Assembly: GCA_022865865.1 (NCBI GenBank)
Contig: JALHTN010000702.1
Coordinates: 1-13,390 of the forward strand
From: Anaerolineales bacterium
GTDB lineage: Bacteria; Chloroflexota; Anaerolineae; Anaerolineales; UBA4823
Direction: 5' to 3'
DNA length: 13,390 nt
Below are positions 6,506 to 13,390 of the stretch, one piece after another. The translations under genes and the position numbers were made by a program. The stretch's first letter is position 1, and every line of letters starts with the position of its first letter. The notes beneath the pieces were generated by a model. The model ran no database searches, was not told where the DNA came from, and saw only the letters and a program-made list of their open reading frames with translations.

Positions 6506-7543
6506 ATGCTTTCTGTTGCAGTGGTTAAACCCGATCAAGTTGAACTCGTAGATATCCCTGTACCAACACCCGGGCCATATGAAGCGCGTATCCGCAGCGA
6601 GGCGGCCTGTTTGTGCAACGCAACTGATAGAAAACTGATCGAAGGCCACTTTCCTGGAGTTGAAGATTATCCGCTGATTTTAGGCCATGAAACTGTTGGA
6701 ATTGTGGATAGAGTAGGTGAGAATGTCCGCAATTTTAAAGTTGGAGATCGCGTCATAGGTGGCTTGCTGCTCAATACTACAAACCCGGCTTTCGCCAGCG
6801 GCTGGGGAGGATTTTCGGAATATATACTGGCCGGCGACCATCATGCAATGGTAGCCGATGGGGTTGTAAACCCCGAAAACGGCTGGTACGAGGTTTACGA
6901 GATCATGCGTGTTGTGCCAGCCTCGATTTCTGTTGAAGATGCAGTCCTGTTGTGCACCTGGCGGGAAGTCTATGGAGCCTTTGGGGATTTCCAATTTCGG
7001 GAAGATGACGATATCCTGGTCTTCGGAGCCGGACCGGTAGGTTTGAGTTTCGTTAAATTTGCCCGTCTCCTGAATCTTGGATTTATTGCCGTGGTCGAAA
7101 TATTACCTGAGAAACGCCGTAAGGCTATCGAGATGGGTGCTGATACAGCGTTGGCCCCTGACGAGGAGGAATTGCGTGCCCTGGTTGACCAACGCGGGAA
7201 ACCATTTGACGCTGTGATTGATGCGGTGGGAAAGGAAGCAATTATCAACTCAGCGCTGCCTTTGATAAAGATGGGTGGGGCGGTTTGTGTTTATGGTGTG
7301 ATTGATACCCCGATGGTTAATTTGCATAAGGACATAGGACCATATAATTTCAACCTATTCGTTCACCAATGGCCCACTCGCTCCCGTGAAGCAGCTGCCC
7401 AGGAACCCTTGTGTGAGTGGATAGAATCAGGGAAATTAAGCCATAAGGAGTTCATTTCAATCGAGTATCCAATAACCCAGATCATTCAGGCGATTGAACA
7501 TTCGAAGACGGGTCAAACGATCAAAACTTTGCTGAGATTTTAG
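6506..7543 (+). CDS. Medium-chain alcohol/polyol dehydrogenase lacking the structural-zinc loop
   Basis: The 345-residue product has the medium-chain dehydrogenase layout: an N-terminal GroES-like catalytic domain and a C-terminal Rossmann domain. Likely catalytic-zinc residues are C37 (CNATD), H61-E62 (GHET) and the C150/E154 region (LLCTWREVYG). The coenzyme motif is GAGPVG at 174-179, and the acidic E198 at the end of the next strand favours NAD over NADP. The four-cysteine structural-zinc loop of typical zinc dehydrogenases is absent, replaced by a stretch (about 86-136) containing SGWGGFSEY and a tryptophan- and tyrosine-rich insert. It probably oxidises a secondary hydroxyl of a sugar, polyol or sugar acid. 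AGAGG at 6496-6500 is 5 nt from the ATG. The 146-nt gap before it shows no clear promoter or terminator. Confidence 0.82.
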   Translation: MLSVAVVKPDQVELVDIPVPTPGPYEARIRSEAACLCNATDRKLIEGHFPGVEDYPLILGHETVGIVDRVGENVRNFKVGDRVIGGLLLNTTNPAFASGWGGFSEYILAGDHHAMVADGVVNPENGWYEVYEIMRVVPASISVEDAVLLCTWREVYGAFGDFQFREDDDILVFGAGPVGLSFVKFARLLNLGFIAVVEILPEKRRKAIEMGADTALAPDEEELRALVDQRGKPFDAVIDAVGKEAIINSALPLIKMGGAVCVYGVIDTPMVNLHKDIGPYNFNLFVHQWPTRSREAAAQEPLCEWIESGKLSHKEFISIEYPITQIIQAIEHSKTGQTIKTLLRF

Positions 7544-7556
7544 GTAAAAAAAACAC

Positions 7557-9083
7557 ATGAGTGATAAATTCATATTGGCACACGATCTAGGGACAACCGG
7601 AAATAAAGCTTCGCTGTTTGATAGCGCAGGCGAGGTGCTTGCCAGTTCATTCTTTGGGTATAAAACTGAATTTGCGCAGATTAATTGGGCTGAACAAAAT
7701 CCTGAAGATTGGTGGCAGGCAGTATGCGTATCCACGAAAGAACTTTTATCAAAAGCACGTATCTCGGAAAAAGATATCGCCTGCATCACCTTCAGCGGTC
7801 AGATGATGGGCTGTGTGGCTGTGGATGCAGATGCACGTCCCCTGCGCAATGCGATCATTTGGGCAGATATGCGTGCAGTTGATGAGGCGGATTACCTGAT
7901 TGAGAAAGCTGGGTGGGAAGAAACATACCGCATAACGGGTCATCGAGCAAGCTCGTCTTATTCAGGTGCAAAAATATTATGGATCAGGAATAACCAGCCA
8001 GACCTTTTCTCCCAAGCTCACAAATTTATACATGCCAAAGATTTTATCGTCGCTCGCTTGACGGGCAATTTTGTCACGGATTATTCTGATGCTTCTGGGA
8101 TGAATCTTTATGATCTCAATGAGAAAGATTGGTCAGACAGTATATTGACTGCCATAGGTTTGGACCGGGAACGTTTACCCGAGCTGCATGCCTCAACAGA
8201 CATTGTGGGAGAAGTTCTGCCTCAGGTCGCCGAAGAAGTGGGATTAGCAGCTGGCACACCAGTTGTGATCGGTGGCGGCGATGGTTCCTGCGCGGCAGTG
8301 GGTGCAGGGGTCGTTCGCGAGGGGAGTGCTTACAATTACATTGGCTCATCATCATGGATCGGTATTGCAACCTCGGAGCCAATCCTGGATCCGAAAATGC
8401 GCACTTTTACCTGGGCGCACCTGGTTCCAGATATGTTCAGCCCAACAGGAACGATGCAGGCTGCAGGGGGTTCCTACCAGTGGGTACGTAAGATACTCTG
8501 TGAACCGGAACAGTGGGCTGCAGAAAAACTTGAATTAGATTCATATGAATTAATGAACTTGCAGGTCGAGGAATCCCCCCCCGGAGCGAATAACCTGCTC
8601 TTCTTCCCTTATCTCCTGGGTGAGCGAGCGCCTCGCTGGAACCCAAACGCACGAGGTGCTTTCTTTGGTCTTACGATGCAGCATACCCGTAAAGATATGA
8701 TCCGGGCAACACTGGAGGGCATCACTTTCAACCTGAAAGTAATCCTGGAGGCATTTGAGGAACAAGGTGCAAAAATCGAGGCAATGCGCGTGATTGGTGG
8801 GGGAGCTCAGGGAGGGGTCTGGCGGCAAATCATGGCCGATATTTACGAGAAACCAATCGTGCGGCCTGCATTGCTTGCTGAAGCTACATCCATGGGAGCA
8901 GCTCTGGCAGGTGGAATTGGGGTTGGAATATTCCCGGATTTTTCTTTGGCGGAAACTTTAACCCCTGTTGTCGATGAAATCCATCCCAACCCGAAACTTA
9001 AGCCCGTTTATGATCGCTTGTACAAGATTTTCAACCAATCTTACGAGGCATTCGAACCTCTTTATGAGGCATTAGCTAATTAA
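7557..9083 (+). CDS. FGGY-family carbohydrate kinase, xylulokinase-like
   Basis: The 508-residue, full-length FGGY kinase transfers phosphate from ATP to a sugar or polyol, the likely committing step of the pathway. Domain 1 opens with the ATP motif D10-L-G-T-T14 and has SGQMMG (80-85) and IIWADMRA (100-107) lining the substrate pocket. GGGDGSCAAVGAG (239-251) carries the presumed catalytic base D242. Domain 2 contains FPYLLGERAPRWN and a glycine-rich GGGAQGGVWRQI. Xylulokinase normally has SGQMHG, and its histidine touches the sugar. Here it is Met84, so D-xylulose may not be the substrate. It starts 13 nt after the preceding gene with only a weak ribosome site. The kinase call is firm and the substrate open. 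Confidence 0.9.
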   Translation: MSDKFILAHDLGTTGNKASLFDSAGEVLASSFFGYKTEFAQINWAEQNPEDWWQAVCVSTKELLSKARISEKDIACITFSGQMMGCVAVDADARPLRNAIIWADMRAVDEADYLIEKAGWEETYRITGHRASSSYSGAKILWIRNNQPDLFSQAHKFIHAKDFIVARLTGNFVTDYSDASGMNLYDLNEKDWSDSILTAIGLDRERLPELHASTDIVGEVLPQVAEEVGLAAGTPVVIGGGDGSCAAVGAGVVREGSAYNYIGSSSWIGIATSEPILDPKMRTFTWAHLVPDMFSPTGTMQAAGGSYQWVRKILCEPEQWAAEKLELDSYELMNLQVEESPPGANNLLFFPYLLGERAPRWNPNARGAFFGLTMQHTRKDMIRATLEGITFNLKVILEAFEEQGAKIEAMRVIGGGAQGGVWRQIMADIYEKPIVRPALLAEATSMGAALAGGIGVGIFPDFSLAETLTPVVDEIHPNPKLKPVYDRLYKIFNQSYEAFEPLYEALAN

Positions 9084-9122
9084 TAAAATAGAAATCTCTG
9101 TTATTAGGATAGGAGGCACAAG

Positions 9123-10106
9123 ATGAATTATCGACCATTTGGCAGGACAGGCTGGCAGGTTTCAGAAATTGGATTTGGTGCTTGGGCGATTGGTGCGGAA
9201 TGGGGGTCAGTGAGTGAGCAGGATGCGATAGCTGCACTCCATGCTTCACTGGATAATGGGGTTAACTTCATTGATACCGCAGATGTCTACGGGGATGGGC
9301 GCAGCGAAAGATTGATCAGCAAGGTATTAAAAGAACGTTCGGAGCGGGTGTATGTGGCGAGCAAAGCAGGGAGACGATTAAACCCCCATGTTCCAGAGGG
9401 CTTTACCAAGGAGAATTTAACAATATTCATTGAGCGCAGCCTGCGTAATCTTGACGTGGATGCATTAGACCTAGTTCAACTGCATTGTCCCCCTACTCAG
9501 ATATATTACATGCCTGATGTCTTTGGGATCCTGGATGATCTAGTAAAGGAGGGCAAATTAAAGTTCTATGGTGTGAGTGTTGAGAAAGTTGAAGAAGCCA
9601 TTAAGGCGCTTGAGTATCCTAACATCCAGAGTGTACAGATCATTTTCAACATCTTTCGACAGCGACCGGCAGAATTATTCTTTGATTTAGCGAAGAAACA
9701 TCAAATGGGCATCCTGGCCCGTGTGCCTCTAGCGAGTGGCATGCTTACAGGAAAAATGAATCGGGATTCGACCTTTGCATCTGATGACCATCGAAATTTC
9801 AACCGCTACGGTGAAGCCTTTGATATTGGTGAGACCTTCTCAGGAGTTGATTACGACTCCGGTCTTGCAGCCGTTGATGAAATCCGCGGCCTGGTTCCTG
9901 ATGACGTATCCATGGCACAATTTGCTTTACGCTGGATTCTGATGTTCGATGCTGTCAGCTTGGCCATACCAGGCGCAAAAAATGTTCTCCAGGCGAAGGA
10001 CAATGCACTAGCTGCAGATATTCCTGGATTTACTGAAGAGGTGATGGCAACTACGCGCCAGATTTATGATGATTACATCAAAGACCAGGTCCATCAGAAA
10101 TGGTAA
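9123..10106 (+). CDS. Aldo/keto reductase
   Basis: The 327-residue product is a single (alpha/beta)8 aldo/keto reductase that uses NAD(P)H to interconvert a carbonyl and an alcohol. The full catalytic tetrad is visible: D51 (NFIDTADVYG), Y56, K81 (VASKAG) and H121 (QLHCPP). The start LGRTGxxVS-like RPFGRTGWQVSEIGFG is typical of the family. Related enzymes in sugar operons include aldose 1-dehydrogenases (L-fucose and D-arabinose dehydrogenases), so oxidation of the imported aldose to a lactone is one possibility, and reduction of an aldehyde intermediate another. A strong AGGAGG at 9111-9116 lies 6 nt before the ATG. It follows the kinase by 39 nt, within the same operon. Confidence 0.88.
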   Translation: MNYRPFGRTGWQVSEIGFGAWAIGAEWGSVSEQDAIAALHASLDNGVNFIDTADVYGDGRSERLISKVLKERSERVYVASKAGRRLNPHVPEGFTKENLTIFIERSLRNLDVDALDLVQLHCPPTQIYYMPDVFGILDDLVKEGKLKFYGVSVEKVEEAIKALEYPNIQSVQIIFNIFRQRPAELFFDLAKKHQMGILARVPLASGMLTGKMNRDSTFASDDHRNFNRYGEAFDIGETFSGVDYDSGLAAVDEIRGLVPDDVSMAQFALRWILMFDAVSLAIPGAKNVLQAKDNALAADIPGFTEEVMATTRQIYDDYIKDQVHQKW

Positions 10107-10161
10107 TCAACCTGAATATTAATATCGAATTGTATCCCCACGTAATTGAAGGAGATGGAGC

Positions 10162-10953
10162 ATGGATCTAGAACTCAAAGATCAAGTGGCAGTAATCACT
10201 GGCGGGAGTGTCGGGATTGGTTTGGCTGTAGCTCGTGGCTTAGCTCAAGAGGGCGTACACCTGGTATTGTGTGCTCGAAATGGTGGGCGCGTTGTGGAAG
10301 AAGCCAACAAAATTCAGGCCGAATTTGGAGTAAAGACTCTGGGAGTGCAGGCAGATGTGACCAAAGCTGAGGATATCGAGATCTTGGTCGAAAAAACCAG
10401 AGAAATTTTTGGTGGCGTGGATATTTTAATCAACAACGCCGGTACCGGCAGCAACGAGAAAATCTTGGATGCTCCCGATGAGAAATGGCAGTATTACTGG
10501 GACCTGCATGTCATGGCTGGTGTTCGCCTTTCACGTGGTTTAGTTCCATTCATGCGGGCGCGTGGTGGTGGTGTAATCATCAACAACGCCTCCATTTGTG
10601 CTAAGCAGCCCTTGGATTACGAACCGATTTACAATGTTACCAAGGCTGCACAGATGATGTTCTCTAAGAATCTATCTGATGAAGTTATCGGTGACAACAT
10701 ACGCGTCAACTGCATCAATCCCGGATTAGTTCAAACTCCAGATTGGGTTAAGACAGCCAAGCAGCTGACCGAAGGTACCGATACTACCTGGGAGCAACAT
10801 TTACAGGGGGTCGCTGAGAAATATACGCCAATTCGCCGATTTGCATCCGCAGAAGAACTGGCTCATTTCTTTGTTTTCCTATGCTCCCCCCGCGCCAGCT
10901 ATTGTGTCGGATCGACGTATTTTGTTGATGGCGGATGGTTGAGAGTTGTCTGA
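10162..10953 (+). CDS. Short-chain dehydrogenase/reductase
   Basis: The 263-residue classical SDR has one Rossmann domain with the coenzyme motif TGGSVGIG (13-20), NNAG (91-94), and catalytic S144, Y157 and K161 (YxxxK). NPGLVQT in the substrate loop and a C-terminal GSTYFVDGGW are also typical. C37-A38-R39 after strand 2, with no acid at the usual place, leaves NADP use possible. Family members act on many sugars, polyols and keto-acids. The context suggests a sugar-derived hydroxyl or ketone. AAGGAG at 10149-10154 is 7 nt before the ATG. The 55-nt gap before it has a 10-bp A+T palindrome, ATATTAATAT at 10116-10125, of unknown meaning. Confidence 0.88.
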   Translation: MDLELKDQVAVITGGSVGIGLAVARGLAQEGVHLVLCARNGGRVVEEANKIQAEFGVKTLGVQADVTKAEDIEILVEKTREIFGGVDILINNAGTGSNEKILDAPDEKWQYYWDLHVMAGVRLSRGLVPFMRARGGGVIINNASICAKQPLDYEPIYNVTKAAQMMFSKNLSDEVIGDNIRVNCINPGLVQTPDWVKTAKQLTEGTDTTWEQHLQGVAEKYTPIRRFASAEELAHFFVFLCSPRASYCVGSTYFVDGGWLRVV

Positions 10954-10976
10954 TTAATTGAATTAGTCTGGTTTGC

Positions 10977-10982
10977 AAGGAG
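10977..10982 (+). promoter_or_regulatory. Ribosome binding site that fixes the start of the zinc dehydrogenase
   Basis: AAGGAG lies 8 nt before ATG at 10991. An in-frame TTG at 10973 would place this site inside the coding region, so the ATG is preferred. Confidence 0.75.
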
Positions 10983-10990
10983 ACAAAACA

Positions 10991-12010
10991 ATGAAACAAG
11001 CTGTTATGACTGCCCCAGGCGAGATCATGATTCATGATATTGAGGTTCCAATACCTGGAAAGGATGAGGTATTGCTCGAAATTCAGCGTATTGGTGTGTG
11101 TGGATCGGATGTGCATGTCTTTCATGGGCTGCATCCCTACACAAGTTATCCGGTAGTTCAAGGCCATGAATTTTCAGCTACATTGGCAGCGGTTGGGGAG
11201 GGAGTAGAAGGATTTTCTCTCGGCATGAAAGTCACATCTATGCCACAAATTGTTTGTGGAAAATGTGCACCTTGTCTGCGGGGTGATTACCATATCTGTG
11301 ATTATTTGAAAGTCCAAGGTTTTCAGGCACCAGGTTGTGCTCAGGAATATTGGGTGACCGATGCAGAGACAATTATCCCTCTTCCCGATAGCTTCTCCTT
11401 TGAACAGGGTGCCCTGGTGGAACCGGTATCAGTAGCTGTACACTCAACATCGCGCGCTGGCGACATTAGCGGTCGTCGGGTGGCAGTGCTTGGGGCAGGC
11501 CCCATTGGAAACCTCGTTGGACAGGTCGCCCAAGCGAATGGTTCACAAGTTCTGATCACAGATTTGAGCAATTACCGTTTGGAAATCGCCAGGCAATGTG
11601 GTTTAGAAGGAACATCTAATACCGCGGAAGAGAGCCTTGCGGATGCTGCTGGGAGAATATTCGGCCAGGATGGATTTGATGTAGTTTTTGAGTGCGTGGG
11701 TGTCGAAGATACCATGACCGCTGCGATTGAGAATATTCAGAAAGGTGGCACGATTGTTGTTGTTGGTGTTTTCGGTGAAAAACCTCGAATGGATATGGGG
11801 CTGGTTCAGGATCGTGAACTTAACCTGCACGGCACATTGATGTACCAGCGCCCAGATTATGAGCGAGCTGTTGAATTGATCGATTCCGGTGCCGTTGTCA
11901 CTGACCCATTGTTTTCAAAGCATTTCTCTATGGATGAATATCTTGAAGCATATCGTTTCATCGATACCCAGAGAGATAAAACCATGAAAGTGTTCATCGA
12001 TGTGTCCTGA
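10991..12010 (+). CDS. Zinc-dependent medium-chain dehydrogenase, sorbitol/threonine dehydrogenase-like
   Basis: From the ATG at 10991 the product is 339 residues and should oxidise a polyol or sugar hydroxyl in the cytoplasm with NAD. Catalytic zinc ligands are C37 (GVCGSD), H59-E60 (GHE) and E144 (VEP). The structural-zinc loop is complete, with C89, C92, C95 and C103 (CGKCAPCLRGDYHIC). The Rossmann motif GAGPIG is at 168-173, and D191 at the end of the following strand indicates NAD preference. It resembles sorbitol dehydrogenases, L-threonine dehydrogenases and galactitol/L-idonate-type enzymes, which cannot be told apart here. It differs from the other medium-chain dehydrogenase of the operon (6506) in having both zinc sites, so the two are unlikely to be redundant. 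The next gene follows after 12 nt. Confidence 0.88.
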   Translation: MKQAVMTAPGEIMIHDIEVPIPGKDEVLLEIQRIGVCGSDVHVFHGLHPYTSYPVVQGHEFSATLAAVGEGVEGFSLGMKVTSMPQIVCGKCAPCLRGDYHICDYLKVQGFQAPGCAQEYWVTDAETIIPLPDSFSFEQGALVEPVSVAVHSTSRAGDISGRRVAVLGAGPIGNLVGQVAQANGSQVLITDLSNYRLEIARQCGLEGTSNTAEESLADAAGRIFGQDGFDVVFECVGVEDTMTAAIENIQKGGTIVVVGVFGEKPRMDMGLVQDRELNLHGTLMYQRPDYERAVELIDSGAVVTDPLFSKHFSMDEYLEAYRFIDTQRDKTMKVFIDVS

Positions 12011-12022
12011 GGGAGAATAATC

Positions 12023-12898
12023 GTGAAGTATGCAATAAATAACTGGGTTTATAACGATGAACCCATACGAGAAACATTTGACCGTTTGTCTCGCTTTGGG
12101 TACGATGGGGTCGAGCTCAAGGGCGAACCTTCGCTTTATGATATAGATGAAATTAAATCCCTAATCCAAGAATTCAACATGGCAGTTACATCAGTGCTCG
12201 GGTGGACTATTTGGGGTATTCCAGGGAGAGATTTATCGAGCCCGGATGAAGAAGAACGCAAAGCTGCAGTGAAATTCTTGAAAGAGGTCGTTGATTTCAG
12301 TATTCAGGTTGGGGCTCCTATCCTATTAGTTCTGCCATTCCCTGCAGGTCGGACAACTCCCACAGGCGACCCCCAGTCCGAAGAAAATTGGATATCCATT
12401 GCCGAGACCGAATGGAAAAACGCAGTTGATTCGGTCCAGCAAGTCTCCACTTATGCGCTTGATCACGACATCACGCTGGCAGTGGAACCGATCAACCGGT
12501 TTGAGACGTACCAGCTAACCACCGCAGATAAAGCCCTGAAATTCATCCAAGAGGTTGGCGCAGGCAATGTGAAACTCAATCTGGATTCGTACCATATGAA
12601 TATCGACGAATCCGATCCTGCAGAGGCGATTCTCAGATCAGGTGATTACCTGGTTCATATGCATGTGGCTGGCAGCAATCGCCAGTCCCCAGGGAGCGGA
12701 CACACAGACTTTGTCGGGCTGTTCAAGGCGTTGAAAGCGGTAGATTTTCAGGGTACAGTGGCGCTCGAACCGGTGCCGCCTGGAGCCGATCCGGGAATGG
12801 CTATTAAACTTTCAGCGAATTTACCCCTGCGAGATGAGTATGCAAAAGATGGGATTGCTTATCTGCGGGACATCGAAGCAGCAATTGCAGGTCAATAA
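12023..12898 (+). CDS. Sugar epimerase, D-tagatose 3-epimerase-like TIM barrel (first copy)
   Basis: The 291-residue protein is a cytoplasmic metal-dependent ketose epimerase or isomerase of the AP-endonuclease-2/xylose-isomerase-like fold. Metal ligands are E155 (VEPINRFE), D188 (NLDSYH), H214 (VHMHV) and E249 (ALEP). Their spacings of 33, 26 and 35 equal those of D-tagatose 3-epimerase (E152, D185, H211, E246). The accompanying E161, H191 and R220 also match its E158, H188 and R217. This supports C3 epimerisation of a free ketohexose or ketopentose, although 2-keto-sugar isomerases share the pattern. The start is GTG, with GGGAG at 12011-12015, 7 nt upstream. It is followed by a second member of the same superfamily. 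Confidence 0.87.
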   Translation: MKYAINNWVYNDEPIRETFDRLSRFGYDGVELKGEPSLYDIDEIKSLIQEFNMAVTSVLGWTIWGIPGRDLSSPDEEERKAAVKFLKEVVDFSIQVGAPILLVLPFPAGRTTPTGDPQSEENWISIAETEWKNAVDSVQQVSTYALDHDITLAVEPINRFETYQLTTADKALKFIQEVGAGNVKLNLDSYHMNIDESDPAEAILRSGDYLVHMHVAGSNRQSPGSGHTDFVGLFKALKAVDFQGTVALEPVPPGADPGMAIKLSANLPLRDEYAKDGIAYLRDIEAAIAGQ

Positions 12899-12951
12899 AT
12901 AAATATATAATCAAAGGGGATATTGGATCTACTTTCTGAAAGGACGGAAAT

Positions 12952-13390
12952 ATGCCGGTATTTGGAGCTAATGCATTCATCTGGATTGATGACTGGACAA
13001 CTGAGAAGGGAAATTTTGCCATCTCGGAGGCAGCAAAAGTGGGTTTCGATTTTATAGAAATCCCATTAATGAGGCCCTGGGATTTTGAACCGCAACTGCA
13101 TAAGCAGGCTTTCGCTGAAGCAGGGATTGAAGCAACTGCCTCAGTGATTTTGCCAGAAGATTCCCATATGCCTGATTTTCCGCAAAAAGGCAAGGCTTTC
13201 TTAGTGAGCGTGCTGGAAAACCTTGAAGCAGTCGGTGGCACCAAGCTGTGCGGTTGTATTGCCTTTGCTGGTGGCGTGTTCACTGGCCAAGGACCTACGT
13301 CTCAAGAGCGGCAAATCGTGATTGATACTCTGGGAGAAGTAGCACTTGAGGCAGAAAAACGTGGTATCTCACTGGGTTTGGAGTGTGTTA
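12952..13390 (+). CDS. Second sugar epimerase/isomerase-like TIM barrel, truncated by window end
   Basis: An open frame from ATG at 12952 runs off the right edge after 146 complete codons. AAAGGA at 12939-12944 is 7 nt upstream. The sequence begins MPVFGANAFIW, continues with GFDFIEIP (31-38) and an AGIEATASVILPED segment, and ends SLGLECV. E144 aligns with the first metal-binding Glu of the D-tagatose 3-epimerase family. NAFIW in the first strand and the GIEATAS strand are typical of that family and of 5-keto-fructose or erythrulose-type isomerases. It differs clearly from the preceding epimerase, so it is an ancient paralogue and not a recent duplicate. The other three metal ligands lie outside the window. 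Confidence 0.82.
   Translation, partial: MPVFGANAFIWIDDWTTEKGNFAISEAAKVGFDFIEIPLMRPWDFEPQLHKQAFAEAGIEATASVILPEDSHMPDFPQKGKAFLVSVLENLEAVGGTKLCGCIAFAGGVFTGQGPTSQERQIVIDTLGEVALEAEKRGISLGLECV

Noticed and set aside
10973..10990. TTG start for the zinc dehydrogenase adding six residues
   Set aside because: It would put the AAGGAG ribosome site inside the coding sequence. ATG at 10991 is correctly spaced, and the protein then begins like its family.

Overview
The window looks like one long, co-directional carbohydrate-uptake and catabolism operon from a free-living heterotrophic bacterium. Everything from position 412 to the right edge is on the + strand: twelve genes with short gaps, the last cut off by the window end. 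The solute-binding protein carries a twin-arginine lipoprotein leader, and base composition is mid-range. Together with the overall gene style this loosely suggests Chloroflexota (Anaerolineae-like). That assignment rests on resemblance only and is tentative.

Left edge (1-411): a truncated minus-strand gene begins with a helix-turn-helix sequence like the N-terminus of insertion-sequence transposases. Its upstream DNA probably ends as an insertion-sequence terminus near 238-252. A perfect consensus sigma-70 promoter (TTGACA, 17 nt, TATAAT; 247-275) points into the operon, and its -35 box coincides with that possible terminus.

Transport (1537-6359): a ribose/sugar-type ABC importer, made of a Tat lipoprotein binding protein, permease 1, a double-domain ATPase and permease 2. 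It is preceded at 412 by a TIM-barrel isomerase whose metal-ligand pattern resembles L-rhamnose isomerase. The gap after the binding-protein gene holds a series of hairpins, including a perfect 15-bp stem, which may stabilise the upstream message or uncouple binding-protein level from membrane-component level.

Catabolism (6506-13390): a medium-chain dehydrogenase without a structural-zinc loop, an FGGY (xylulokinase-like) kinase, an aldo/keto reductase, a short-chain dehydrogenase, a second medium-chain dehydrogenase with both zinc sites, and two consecutive D-tagatose 3-epimerase-like TIM barrels, the second partial.

Working together (inference): a sugar, polyol or sugar derivative is imported by the ABC system, interconverted by up to three metal-dependent isomerases/epimerases and four NAD(P)-dependent oxidoreductases, and committed to central metabolism by the kinase. 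No aldolase, dehydratase, glycoside hydrolase or transcriptional regulator is visible. The substrate therefore cannot be named, and the pathway is probably completed outside the window. I see no defence system, CRISPR array, tRNA or rRNA. The noteworthy items are the unassigned pathway, the possible insertion-sequence-derived promoter, the asymmetric ATPase and the structured intergenic regions.
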